Shown piece by piece: positions 47,501 through 56,459 of a stretch of DNA of 64,000 nucleotides; position 1 is the stretch's first letter, and every line of letters begins with the position of its first letter. The stretch lies in the NCBI RefSeq assembly GCF_003634965.1, contig NZ_RBXP01000011.1:496001-560000 (forward strand). The letters are read 5' to 3'. Source of the stretch: Azonexus fungiphilus (GTDB taxonomy: Bacteria > Pseudomonadota > Gammaproteobacteria > Burkholderiales > Rhodocyclaceae). The notes under the pieces were generated by a model that had not been told where the DNA came from, searched no databases, and saw only the letters and a program-made list of their open reading frames with translations. The position numbers and the translations under genes were made by a program.

Positions 47501-49119
47501 CGAACGACAAGCCGTGGAAGCCTTTGCCGGCTTTCTGAGCTGCCTATCCGGCAGTGACGTGCCAGCTTGGTCGGCAGCTTGCCGCCGGACATTTCTGAGC
47601 TGCCTATCCGGCAGTGACGAGATGGTCAGCGAGGGGCGGACTGCGGCCGATTTTCTGAGCTGCCTATCCGGCAGTGACGGTCGTTACGTGCGCCACTGAT
47701 CGCCTGGTCCTTTTCTGAGCTGCCTATCCGGCAGTGACGGCTCTGACCGCTGATCGCAACACCCCGCTCCGTTTCTGAGCTGCCTATCCGGCAGTGACGG
47801 GTGAAGGGGTGGAAAAACCGAAAGGGGCGCCTTTCTGAGCTGCCTATCCGGCAGTGACGATCACTCGCGGCGTTTCGCGCGTCAGCCCGCTTTTCTGAGC
47901 TGCCTATCCGGCAGTGACGCCTTTTCGATCAATACCTACGATGCCTCCCTGTTTCTGAGCTGCCTATCCGGCAGTGACGGCGAAGTCCTCGCCGACCAGC
48001 TCCAGGCTCTTTTTCTGAGCTGCCTATCCGGCAGTGACGTCATGCTGACCGATCTGGTCGATGACGACCTGTTTCTGAGCTGCCTATCCGGCAGTGACGT
48101 CGAAGAAGTACTGGCCGTCGAAACAGGTGGTTTTCTGAGCTGCCTATCCGGCAGTGACGACCTGGCCGACCGACCCGCTGCACGCGCTGGCTTTCTGAGC
48201 TGCCTATCCGGCAGTGACGGTTCTCGATCACCTGCAGTTCCAGCACCTGCTTTTCTGAGCTGCCTATCCGGCAGTGACGCTTACGCACAGACAGTCTACA
48301 AGTGCACTATTTTTCTGAGCTGCCTATCCGGCAGTGACGGCGTAGCCATGCGTATCAATTGCCCCCATTGCTTTCTGAGCTGCCTATCCGGCAGTGACGA
48401 CGGTCTTTCCTGTGGCCTCGGCCAGGCTGTTTTTCTGAGCTGCCTATCCGGCAGTGACGGCGTTCGCGGGTACAACAACTGGATTGTGTCGTTTCTGAGC
48501 TGCCTATCCGGCAGTGACGCGCTCCTGTACGGAAATGTGGGGTTCCGGCGTTTTCTGAGCTGCCTATCCGGCAGTGACGTTGGGTTTCCGGGGCCGGTGG
48601 CGTTCCCGCCGTTTCTGAGCTGCCTATCCGGCAGTGACGCGATTGACCGGAACGGACTTGTCGGCCTGGATTTTCTGAGCTGCCTATCCGGCAGTGACGG
48701 TAACGTGGAAAAAAAATCTCGTCGCGGGGGCTTTCTGAGCTGCCTATCCGGCAGTGACGCTCGCCCTCAACGACCGTCTTGGGCTCTACAATTTCTGAGC
48801 TGCCTATCCGGCAGTGACGCCCGGCGGCGGGTTGGCGCTGTAGATGCCCATTTTCTGAGCTGCCTATCCGGCAGTGACGTAGTTGGGTGCAATCCATTGC
48901 ACGCCGTCGTGTTTCTGAGCTGCCTATCCGGCAGTGACGGGCAATCAGGACCATTTTCCCGTTGACCACTCTTTCTGAGCTGCCTATCCGGCAGTGACGA
49001 CGGCGGCGCCTCGGTTGCGGTTGCCGCTGCATTTCTGAGCTGCCTATCCGGCAGTGACGGTCGTGCGCGGCAAGGTGTCGATCAGCTGGGCTTTCTGAGC
49101 TGCCTATCCGGCAGTGACG
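44591..49119 (-). CRISPR. type I-F CRISPR array, 76 repeats and 75 spacers
   Basis: Identical 28-base repeats occur every 60 bases from 44591 to 45431 (15 copies) and from 45492 to 49092 (61 copies). Spacers are 32 bases except one of 33 (45459-45491). On the minus strand the repeat contains CTGCCGGATAGGCAG, a 5-bp stem with a 5-base loop, and ends CTCAGAAA, the predicted 8-base 5' handle after Cas6f cleavage; this closely matches the known I-F repeat. Transcription should run from the AT-rich leader beside cas6f toward 44591. No repeat copy is degenerate, even at the old end. The 140 bases between the LysR stop and the array hold no gene or clear terminator. Confidence 0.98.
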
Positions 49120-49134
49120 TACAAAAAATTTACC

Positions 49135-49147
49135 TATCAATCGAATT
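49135..49147 (+). promoter_or_regulatory. IHF-like site, repeat-proximal
   Basis: TATCAATCGAATT resembles the IHF consensus WATCAANNNNTTR but with one extra base before the TT. It starts 15 bases from the first repeat, where IHF bends DNA during spacer integration in related systems. Confidence 0.35.
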
Positions 49148-49201
49148 TTTAAAGAAAAAACACCATTCCAGCCGCAAAAACCAAAAACCCACACGCTCGA
49201 C

Positions 49202-49214
49202 CAACCCATTGATT
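49202..49214 (-). promoter_or_regulatory. IHF site, repeat-distal
   Basis: On the minus strand AATCAATGGGTTG matches the IHF consensus WATCAANNNNTTR at every specified base. It lies 82 bases upstream of the first repeat. Confidence 0.5.
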
Positions 49215-49244
49215 TTTCAGGGGGATATTTCACCCCCTGAAAAA
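49213..49244. repeat. 12-bp perfect inverted repeat after cas6f
   Basis: TTTTTCAGGGGG (49213-49224) pairs with CCCCCTGAAAAA (49233-49244) around an 8-base loop. The A/T runs are inside the stem, and no T-tract follows on either strand, so it is not a standard terminator. It begins 4 bases after the cas6f stop and overlaps the distal IHF site by 2 bases. Confidence 0.7.
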
Positions 49245-49248
49245 GGGT

Positions 49249-49812
49249 CTAAAACCAGGGCACGGTCGCGGTGGAACTCAGCCCGTAAGCACTGAAGGTC
49301 CCCCATACAGCATCTTTCTGCACGGGAAGATGCTCGACAAACAAGCGGAACTGCTGCTGCGTGCTTTGGCTGGTGAGTAGCACGTAAGGCAAGCGCAGCA
49401 TCTCGGCGGCACTATCCGGAATCGCCTGAACCGCTGACTCGACGCTGACTCCCTTGCGCGCGATCAAGCGCCGCCGCTCCCGTTCCGGGCTGCTTTTAGC
49501 CTGCACGCGCTGTACAACCCGGTAAGCCGCGTTCGCGGGAACCGAACTGAGCGGACTACACAAGAGATGATCGCGCATCCCTTGTAGCCAGTTCGCCGAC
49601 ATCAGCCGCTCAAGATCGGCCGCCGTCCCATGCAGGCGCAGTCGCGCCCCGAGCCCGATACCTTTCTGCTCGACATCGGGAAAGCTGACCCCGATCCGCC
49701 CTTCCCCATTGCTGACCAAACCTCGGTGCAGCTTGGCGAACAGGGCGTTCATCAGCATGTTGGCGGGAAACTCCGGGTCTGGCAATAGCTGGAGTTCGAG
49801 ATAGGAATCCAT
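49249..49812 (-). CDS. cas6f: type I-F crRNA endoribonuclease Cas6f (Csy4)
   Basis: 187 residues, as in known Csy4 proteins. Catalytic His29 lies in LFAKLHRGL at exactly the Pseudomonas position. The C-terminal RNA-binding region ends FSAYGLSSTATVPWF, the conserved GLS-type motif. It cuts each repeat RNA 3' of the CTGCC...GGCAG hairpin and stays bound to the crRNA 3' end in the Csy complex. The ATG is 3 bases after the cas7f stop; it is the last gene of the cas operon, next to the leader. Confidence 0.95.
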   Translation of the reverse strand: MDSYLELQLLPDPEFPANMLMNALFAKLHRGLVSNGEGRIGVSFPDVEQKGIGLGARLRLHGTAADLERLMSANWLQGMRDHLLCSPLSSVPANAAYRVVQRVQAKSSPERERRRLIARKGVSVESAVQAIPDSAAEMLRLPYVLLTSQSTQQQFRLFVEHLPVQKDAVWGTFSAYGLSSTATVPWF

Positions 49813-49815
49813 GCC

Positions 49816-50850
49816 TCAGTCCTTTTCGCCAAAGACACCGCCGCGGATCAGGGTTGCCATCACGTAATGTTGATTACCGGCTTCCGGCGCTTTGTCTTTC
49901 AGCACCCACTCATCGAGCAGATTGTAGAAATCCGCTTTCTGCTTCGGTTGGCGGTAGGCCTTGCCTTGCGAAGTCACCGAGCCGTACGGTTCCACCGCAA
50001 TCGGGCCGATGTTCCCGTTCTCTTCATCCGCCGGGTACCAGGTATCGATGGTGCGCAGGGCATTGCCGATTTTCTGGCTATGGATGCCGGCGACGTCGCC
50101 CACGACGTAGAGCGTCTTGCTCTTTTGGCCCTTCTTGTCGCCCCGGTCGAGAATGAGTTCCTGCGAGGGATAAACCTCCTGCCCATCGCCGACTCGCACG
50201 TAGGCAACAATTTCCAGCAAGGCGTGCGCTTGCCCAGCCAGCCCCTGCTCGATCACCTTGGTCAACTCGCCCAGCGCCGAGCTATCGTACGAGAAATCGC
50301 GCAGTGAGAATGCCAGTGCCTCGAAAGTCCAGCTTTGCGCGGCTTCGCCCTGCACCAGTTGGCGCACTTGAACTTCGATCTGTTCCGCCCCCATCCGGTT
50401 GCGCCACAGGAAACGGCCGTTGGCCAGGTTGCTGGCATAGCGCCGGGCCAGTTCGGCAAAGCCAACCTCTTTGGCGTATCGCTGCACCGTGCCTTGCAGC
50501 TTGATCTGGTAGTCGGCGTTGTTGCATGCCGAGGGCGTTCCGGCACCGCCCAGGATGCGCAGGGTAAAGCGCACGCGCAGCGTATCGGCGTCGTTGGGCA
50601 GGGTTGCGACATCGACTGTCTGCAAATTCGGCGACTGGATCGAGGCATCGAGCTTGGCCGGGTCCTGGTCCTTGGTCGAGAGGCGGTTGGAGATCGTGCC
50701 GCGCACGGATTTCTCGCGCACGGTGACGGCTACCCATTTTTCGCCATTGCTACGGTCGCCCCATTTCCCGGCACTGAAAAGTGCGTCGGAAGGATCGAGC
50801 TTGCGTTCAAAAGCGAGGACGGAAGCGGTTTTCAGGTCGGTTTTAGCCAT
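49816..50850 (-). CDS. cas7f: type I-F Cascade backbone protein Cas7f (Csy3)
   Basis: 344 residues from the ATG at 50850, chosen for the AAGGAG seven bases upstream (an ATG 24 bases earlier lies in cas5f). It begins [20 protein letters not shown]; family stretches include [32 protein letters not shown] and [19 protein letters not shown]. Six copies form the helical backbone along the crRNA spacer. It overlaps the cas5f stop by 8 bases and ends 3 bases before cas6f. Confidence 0.96.
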   Translation of the reverse strand: MAKTDLKTASVLAFERKLDPSDALFSAGKWGDRSNGEKWVAVTVREKSVRGTISNRLSTKDQDPAKLDASIQSPNLQTVDVATLPNDADTLRVRFTLRILGGAGTPSACNNADYQIKLQGTVQRYAKEVGFAELARRYASNLANGRFLWRNRMGAEQIEVQVRQLVQGEAAQSWTFEALAFSLRDFSYDSSALGELTKVIEQGLAGQAHALLEIVAYVRVGDGQEVYPSQELILDRGDKKGQKSKTLYVVGDVAGIHSQKIGNALRTIDTWYPADEENGNIGPIAVEPYGSVTSQGKAYRQPKQKADFYNLLDEWVLKDKAPEAGNQHYVMATLIRGGVFGEKD

Positions 50851-51835
50851 TTTGTTGCTCCTTGAAGTTGGCAAGCACGAGGTTGTTCAAAGACTCGGAA
50901 TAGCGATTGATGCAGCGATAAATGCCGTTGGCGGCGTCGGATTCCTGCGTCCACAGCAGTTGGCTCAGGTCGTTCAGCCGATGCGGACTAACCCACTCGC
51001 CCAGCGAGTAAAGACTTTCGACAAAGCGGAAAGGCGTGGCAGCGTCGCGGGCGTTTTCCACCTCGCCCGGCGCGTAAAGCGGCGAAATGCCGGCATAGCC
51101 GATGGGCAGCGGTACCAGCCAGCCGGGCTTGCGGCGGATTTCCCATTTCACCGGCGCATCGGCCTCGTCTGCTTGGCTGACGACCGGCTCGATGTTGAGG
51201 CGCGAAAGATCGAGCAAGGCATCGAGAGCGTTGCTATCCGGCTGGATTGCCCGCATCTCCGCCAGATGGCCGGCCAGCAAGTCGTCTCGCTGAACCAAGG
51301 CAAAACCCGGCAACAGGCGACGGCGCAGGCGGCGAAATATCCTCGCGTCGCCCTCGACATCGCCGGCCAGCGGCCACCATTGGGCCTGATAGCGTTTCCC
51401 CGCCTGATGCAGCAGGCTGCCGCCGGCCAGCCGCATGCCCTGGGCGGCGTGGTGCAGCCGTTCGGCCAGTTCTTTGCCGTCGCCTTCAGACTTGTAGTCC
51501 CGGACGGCGATAACCAGACTGACTTCCATGTGGGCGCGGCCTTCTTCGACCAGCGCCAGGGTGCCGCCATCCTTGCCGACCGGATTGCGGGTCAAGCGGA
51601 ACACCTGGGTACGACGCCCCGGCGGTTGAAAAACCTGCGGTTCGAAGTGGTGGCAGATGATGCCCACACCGGCAAAGCCTTCAGCCAGCTCCGCCGCGAA
51701 CTTGCGCTCCAGTGCATGGGCAAACCCGGCAAAGGCGGTCGGCGAAGGAAAACCCCAGGTCAACGGCCCGGAGATGGCGTTGGCGTTCTGGACCTTGAGA
51801 TGCGGCAACAGAACCAAGGCAAAGACATCACTCAT
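50843..51835 (-). CDS. cas5f: type I-F Cascade protein Cas5f (Csy2)
   Basis: 330 residues from the ATG at 51835 ([20 protein letters not shown]), with GAGGTGG upstream. The segments [20 protein letters not shown] and MRLAGGSLL and the later [17 protein letters not shown] match Csy2. With Cas8f it forms the tail that caps the crRNA 5' handle. It overlaps cas8f by 8 bases and cas7f by 8. Confidence 0.95.
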   Translation of the reverse strand: MSDVFALVLLPHLKVQNANAISGPLTWGFPSPTAFAGFAHALERKFAAELAEGFAGVGIICHHFEPQVFQPPGRRTQVFRLTRNPVGKDGGTLALVEEGRAHMEVSLVIAVRDYKSEGDGKELAERLHHAAQGMRLAGGSLLHQAGKRYQAQWWPLAGDVEGDARIFRRLRRRLLPGFALVQRDDLLAGHLAEMRAIQPDSNALDALLDLSRLNIEPVVSQADEADAPVKWEIRRKPGWLVPLPIGYAGISPLYAPGEVENARDAATPFRFVESLYSLGEWVSPHRLNDLSQLLWTQESDAANGIYRCINRYSESLNNLVLANFKEQQNG

Positions 51836-53147
51836 CGTCGGCCACCTCATCGCGCATCATGCGCATTTCCTCGTCCAGAACATCGCGCCAATACGCCGCC
51901 TCAACTGCGCCCATCGGCGTGCTGGGTGTGGTCAGGCGGGCGTTGAGCCAGTTGCCGAAGCGCCGGCAGATTTCGTCCTGCCAGTCGCCACGTTGACGCA
52001 GGCTGGCAAAATCGGCGTCCTGCTCAACCCGCTCCGGGTCGAGCCAGCATTGCTCGGCGCTATTGAGTAGGCATTCGGGCAATGCACTCCAGCCAGGTTC
52101 CAGTTGCCGCAACTCGGCGGCGTACTGGAACGCCTCGTCACGGATCAAGCCGGCCAGTTCGGCCCGCTTGTCGCGGATGCGGATGTTGGTCCCGGCATGT
52201 TCGACGCTGACCAGGAACTCTTTCAGGATGCGGACCAGCTCGCGTACCCGTGGACGGCTGCCGAAAATGCGGTCGAAAACGCTGCTGACCGCCAGCGGCG
52301 CGCGAACCTCGGCGGATTTCCAGTTCGGCGGCAGCGAAGGCAAGAGGTAGTTTTCGCCATAGCGCTCGCTGTTCAGTTGGCTGATGTTCTGCGGCTTGGT
52401 GCCCCCGAAGTTCTGAATCGCCACATTCGGGTATTCGCAATAACCGTGCGGATGGGCAAGCCCGTTGCGCCTCGCCTCCCGCGCCGCCTTGGCCTCGTCG
52501 GAAAAGCGATCCTCGCGGACTCGCTTCCACAAGCCGTGTACCAACGAGGTCGGGAACAAGGGGGCTAGTAGATGGTAGTTTTGGCCTTCAATCGGCCAAT
52601 ACACCTGCTTGGCGAGCTTGTTGGAAGCCGGCTGTCCCTTGGCTTCGGTCAGCGATGCGAATGCCGCCATCCAGGTATTCGCCAGATCGGCATCATCGGA
52701 AAACGCTGCAGCCAGAGCAGGATCAGCCGTTGCGGCAAGATCCAGGATGGTTTTTCCGCCCACCGAAAGGCGGAGAAATTTATACACATCCAGCGCCGCC
52801 GCATTGCCAACCACATCCGGCGCCAAGCGCTGGGCCACCGTATGCGTGCCGACGATTTCCTCACCAACCGCCGGATTGCCGGCAACGCTCAGACTGGAAC
52901 CGCGCGCATCGGGATGGGTGAATTTGAGGGCATGGGTGACTTGCTGAATCTGCCCAACCCGCCGGGCGGCATCGGGAATCCAGTTTGCCGGCAGGTAATC
53001 CAGCAGCAAGGCTTGCCGCTGCTCATCCTCTTCCGGCTTGAGCTTTTCCAGCTTGGGCTGGAGGCGCTCTTGCAGAAAAGCATTGATCACCGCTTTGATC
53101 GACGCCACCGAAGCTGGTGGTGCCAGTGGATTACTTGGCTCTGTCAT
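51828..53147 (-). CDS. cas8f: type I-F large subunit Cas8f (Csy1)
   Basis: 439 residues preceded by GGAGAAGAGAGG. The family signature FGGTKPQNISQLNSERYGE (about 247-265) contains Lys251 and Asn254, equivalent to the PAM-contacting Lys and Asn of Pseudomonas Csy1. The C-terminal helical part (about 290-439) would recruit Cas2-3. Length is normal. It starts 27 bases after the cas2-3 stop and its end overlaps cas5f. Confidence 0.95.
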   Translation of the reverse strand: MTEPSNPLAPPASVASIKAVINAFLQERLQPKLEKLKPEEDEQRQALLLDYLPANWIPDAARRVGQIQQVTHALKFTHPDARGSSLSVAGNPAVGEEIVGTHTVAQRLAPDVVGNAAALDVYKFLRLSVGGKTILDLAATADPALAAAFSDDADLANTWMAAFASLTEAKGQPASNKLAKQVYWPIEGQNYHLLAPLFPTSLVHGLWKRVREDRFSDEAKAAREARRNGLAHPHGYCEYPNVAIQNFGGTKPQNISQLNSERYGENYLLPSLPPNWKSAEVRAPLAVSSVFDRIFGSRPRVRELVRILKEFLVSVEHAGTNIRIRDKRAELAGLIRDEAFQYAAELRQLEPGWSALPECLLNSAEQCWLDPERVEQDADFASLRQRGDWQDEICRRFGNWLNARLTTPSTPMGAVEAAYWRDVLDEEMRMMRDEVADDE

Positions 53148-53174
53148 CCTCTCTTCTCCTTTGCTGAAAACTGC

Positions 53175-56100
53175 TTAGCCAAACCTGCTGAAACCCAAAA
53201 CGGGGTGAAATCCCCACTCTTCATCAACTCGCAGCCCGTCCTCCACGGACTTCAACGGCAAATCCAGCACGCCGAATTTCTCCGCGCACTCGCGGAGTTC
53301 CATGTCCAGACGCTCGGCCAGACTGGCCAGTGCCGCCGGGTAATCCGGCTCGCCCCAGAAGCCCAGGCCGGGACCTGTTTCCAGGGCAATTCGATGCAGG
53401 AGGTTGTCGACCGCAACCGGCTTGCCGTCGTCGCCAAAGCGATAGAAGCCAATCTCCCCGTCCTCATCCGGCAGCAGGCCGTAACGTTGCCGGCCCAGCC
53501 TGTCCAGACGGAAGGGATCGCGGCGCTGCAGGTAACCGCTGAGATGCGCGCCGGTCGTCCACCACAGAGGCACAGGCAGGCTGAGCGGCGTTTGTCCGGA
53601 CGACGCCGCCTGCATCAGTTCGCGCAAGCGGGCATGTTCAAGATCGACGAGGTTGCCGGTTGGGCTAAGTACATCGCGCTCGCGAATGCGGCTGGAAGCG
53701 TCGATATTTTTCAATTGCTCGGGTGTCAGCAGTTCGGCCAGACGATGGCTCAGGAGCCGGAAGTTCCTGGCCGCCGGATTGGACGATTCGAAGCCGGGAC
53801 GCAAGAAGGCTGGCTGGCTCATGCCAGTGGTCAGGTGCTGGATGTTGGTATCGAGCAGCAACAAGTTGGTGGGCGCGTAGGCTTCCGGCCGATGGCGGCG
53901 CACCCGGCCGGCCAATTGGATGATCGAGCGCATCGACGAGGGTTCGACAATCGCCCAGTCGTAATCGTGGTCCCGCCCAACTTCGGCGACGGCGGTGGCG
54001 AGAACGACAAAGAGGTGGTCGGCTTCCGGGCCGGCGGCGAGCGCCTGCTGGATTTCCGGCTCGGCAAAGACGGCTTGCGGCTGTTTCCGGTTGAGCAGGC
54101 GATCCAGTCGATTTTCGATGGCCGAACGCACCAGCAGCGGATGGCGCGAGTGGTAAATGCAGAGGTGAATGCGCTGGCCGCGCTCGGCGCCGAGGCGGAT
54201 CAACTCCTGCGCCACGGCAACCAGAGGATTGATGTTGGCGAAGCGCACCAGGCCAAAACTGATTGTCTTGCCGCTGACCGGGTCGACCGTGCCATTCAAC
54301 TGGTGCAGACGGCTCATTTGCGGCCGCAAGGCTTGCGCCAGTTCGGCACAGACGATTTCACGCTTGGCCTGGGCAATCGGCAGCGGCAGGATTTCGGCAT
54401 GCCGCCGTGCTTCGGCGCGCGCCAGCCGGGCCAGGCGTTTCTGCACGAAATTCTGGTGCTCCGTACGGTAGCTTTCGGCAGCGCTGTGCTCGGAAGCCTC
54501 CGCCGAGAACTCGTCGAACCAGGCGCAGCAAACATTGAGCGGCAGGCCGGGCCGGCCTCGATGCTGCTGGAACTGCTGCCGACCGGCCAGATAAGCCTGA
54601 AACAGGCCTTCGATCAACGCCGGCGGCAAGGTGGCCGAGGAAAGCAACACCCGGCTGCCCAGCATGCCGGCCCAATGCACCAGACGGCTGAGTGCCGGCA
54701 GGTCTTCCATGCCGAAATCGTCCGGCTCGTCGAGCACCAGATCGGAACTCATCAGGCGCAGCATCGGCGGAATCTGGTGGCCACCGCGCGTGCCTTCTGT
54801 GGCGGGCATCAGGTGGTCGATGGTGCACACCAGGATGGGCGCGTTAAGCAATTTGCTGGCCGGCTGGTTTTCGCCCAGCCAGCGGTTCAGCGGGCCATCC
54901 TCCAGACTGCCGTCGTAGAAAACCTGGTTGTATTCGGGCAGCAGTTCGGCACCGGATTCCGAGCCATTGGCCTGTAGCCGCGCTTCCGCCTGTTGCTGCT
55001 CATGCAGCGCCCGCACGGCGGCACCGCCGACCAGCACGGCCATTTCGTCGCTGCCGAGACGCAGGCGGTCGCGATAGGCATCGCCGGTTTGCAGGGTCAG
55101 CGTGCGCAAACCGAGGGCGACGGTGAACCGCGCCCCGCGCCCCGAATCGGCCAGCGCATAGAGAATGCGGCCGTTGGCCAGGGTTTTGCCGCAGCCGGTC
55201 GACGCCATGTTGATGCCGAAAAAGCCCTGTTCCGCCGAGCGGGCGCGCAGGCCTTCGGCTAGGTCAAAAGCGCGGTTCTGCCAGGCAAAGGCATCCTTGC
55301 TGCGTTCGCGAAAGCCCTTGTGGCGGGCCAGACGCGGCAGTTGCGCCGCCAGCCGGGGCAAGGCCCGCACGACACGGCTGGCATTCACCTCGACGCCGAT
55401 CAGGTGTTCGTCGAGACGCTGTTTGAGCTGGCCGGTTTTACGGTCGGTATTGGCGTAGACCGCCTCCTTCTTGCCGACCTTGTCGCCGTAACGCTCGCGA
55501 CTGGGCTGGCTGGAGTAGTAGTGATCGGACAGCATCAGCGCCATGCGGGAAAGGTGCAGGACGTAAGCCTCCTGGCGCCAATCGCGTGGAACCCTCCCCT
55601 GCTGTTGCAGCAAGGCCGAGGCCGCTTTGCCCGCATGCTCGCGCCAATGTTTGCTGCTCAGCGGCAAGCCCTTGGGGAAATGCCAGCAGGCAGCGACTTC
55701 TTTTTGACTGGCACCTTCGCGGGCGCCGCACCAGTTGGCTTCGATATTGGCGGGCAGATAAGCCAGCGCCTTGTGATGCAGGGCTTCCGGCGTCGGCATG
55801 CGGTGATGGCTGACGATCAGCCAGCCGACCACCTGCGCCAGGGGCGGCAAGGTGGCAAACGGCGTTTTGACGTTGCTGGCGCCCAGCCCATCCTTGAGCA
55901 AGCGGGCCTCAACCTCCTTGGCTGCACCATCCGGAAGATCGGCCAACCGCGCCAACCAGTCGGCGTCGCTATCGCCATTCACGAAAGCTTCAAACAGGCG
56001 CAGCGACACCCACTCGTGACGATAGGCGTCGGCCAGAGGCTGGCCGCTATTCAGCTTGTTCTGAAAGGCTTCGCTGGCTTTGCCGAAATCGTGAAATAGC

Positions 56101-56459
56101 GCGGCGATGCTTGCCAGCAAGCGGATCACTTCGGCGCTGTGCCAGTCGTTTTCGTCGTTGGCGCGCAGGATGTCGCGGCTGGTCGTATTGGTCGGCGTGG
56201 CGCCGCGTTCGTTGAACTGGCGGGCATCGCCGACGATCCAGATCAGTTCGCTGTGGTCCTTGCCGCGTATCCAGTGGCAGGCCACCGCCGTATTCTTGCG
56301 GGCGGTCTGGCGCAGTAGACGACGCAGGGTATCCAGCCCGTTTTGCGTGATCGCCGTCTGCCACGTCCGTTCGCCGCGCCGTTCGGCGAACTGGTCGAGA
56401 ATGCGCCGGGTTTCGACCAGCGCATTCTTGCTGCACTGGGAAATCAGCATGATGTTCAT
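53175..56459 (-). CDS. cas3f: type I-F Cas2-Cas3 fusion nuclease-helicase
   Basis: 1094 residues. The N-terminal Cas2 domain (about 1-95, MNIMLISQCSKNALVETRRI) is followed by the HD nuclease with His123-Asp124 (LFHDFGKASEAF) and more metal ligands near SHHRMPTPEALHHKALAY. The helicase has Walker A MASTGCGKT (418-426), box DEPD (577-580), SSATLPPALIE and the motif VI QLAGRVRRHRP. It unwinds and degrades DNA bound by the Csy complex and joins Cas1 in adaptation. All key motifs are intact. Its ATG overlaps the cas1 stop (ATGA). Confidence 0.96.
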   Translation of the reverse strand: MNIMLISQCSKNALVETRRILDQFAERRGERTWQTAITQNGLDTLRRLLRQTARKNTAVACHWIRGKDHSELIWIVGDARQFNERGATPTNTTSRDILRANDENDWHSAEVIRLLASIAALFHDFGKASEAFQNKLNSGQPLADAYRHEWVSLRLFEAFVNGDSDADWLARLADLPDGAAKEVEARLLKDGLGASNVKTPFATLPPLAQVVGWLIVSHHRMPTPEALHHKALAYLPANIEANWCGAREGASQKEVAACWHFPKGLPLSSKHWREHAGKAASALLQQQGRVPRDWRQEAYVLHLSRMALMLSDHYYSSQPSRERYGDKVGKKEAVYANTDRKTGQLKQRLDEHLIGVEVNASRVVRALPRLAAQLPRLARHKGFRERSKDAFAWQNRAFDLAEGLRARSAEQGFFGINMASTGCGKTLANGRILYALADSGRGARFTVALGLRTLTLQTGDAYRDRLRLGSDEMAVLVGGAAVRALHEQQQAEARLQANGSESGAELLPEYNQVFYDGSLEDGPLNRWLGENQPASKLLNAPILVCTIDHLMPATEGTRGGHQIPPMLRLMSSDLVLDEPDDFGMEDLPALSRLVHWAGMLGSRVLLSSATLPPALIEGLFQAYLAGRQQFQQHRGRPGLPLNVCCAWFDEFSAEASEHSAAESYRTEHQNFVQKRLARLARAEARRHAEILPLPIAQAKREIVCAELAQALRPQMSRLHQLNGTVDPVSGKTISFGLVRFANINPLVAVAQELIRLGAERGQRIHLCIYHSRHPLLVRSAIENRLDRLLNRKQPQAVFAEPEIQQALAAGPEADHLFVVLATAVAEVGRDHDYDWAIVEPSSMRSIIQLAGRVRRHRPEAYAPTNLLLLDTNIQHLTTGMSQPAFLRPGFESSNPAARNFRLLSHRLAELLTPEQLKNIDASSRIRERDVLSPTGNLVDLEHARLRELMQAASSGQTPLSLPVPLWWTTGAHLSGYLQRRDPFRLDRLGRQRYGLLPDEDGEIGFYRFGDDGKPVAVDNLLHRIALETGPGLGFWGEPDYPAALASLAERLDMELRECAEKFGVLDLPLKSVEDGLRVDEEWGFHPVLGFSRFG

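Larger units (their letters stand above)
49120..49248 (-). promoter_or_regulatory. CRISPR leader
   Basis: The 129 bases between cas6f and the first (newest-end) repeat are AT-rich, unlike the surrounding DNA, with A/T runs nearest the repeat. They hold IHF-like sites and a long palindrome listed separately. Its place upstream of the array in the minus direction makes it the leader, where array transcription and new-spacer insertion start. I see no confident -35/-10 pair. Confidence 0.8.

Noticed and set aside
44626..48965. Long open frames across the array that encode tandem FLSCLSGSD- or RHCRIGSSE-like peptide repeats
   Set aside because: They exist only because the 60-base repeat-spacer period is a multiple of three; the spacer parts share no protein similarity and the repeats fold as I-F crRNA hairpins.
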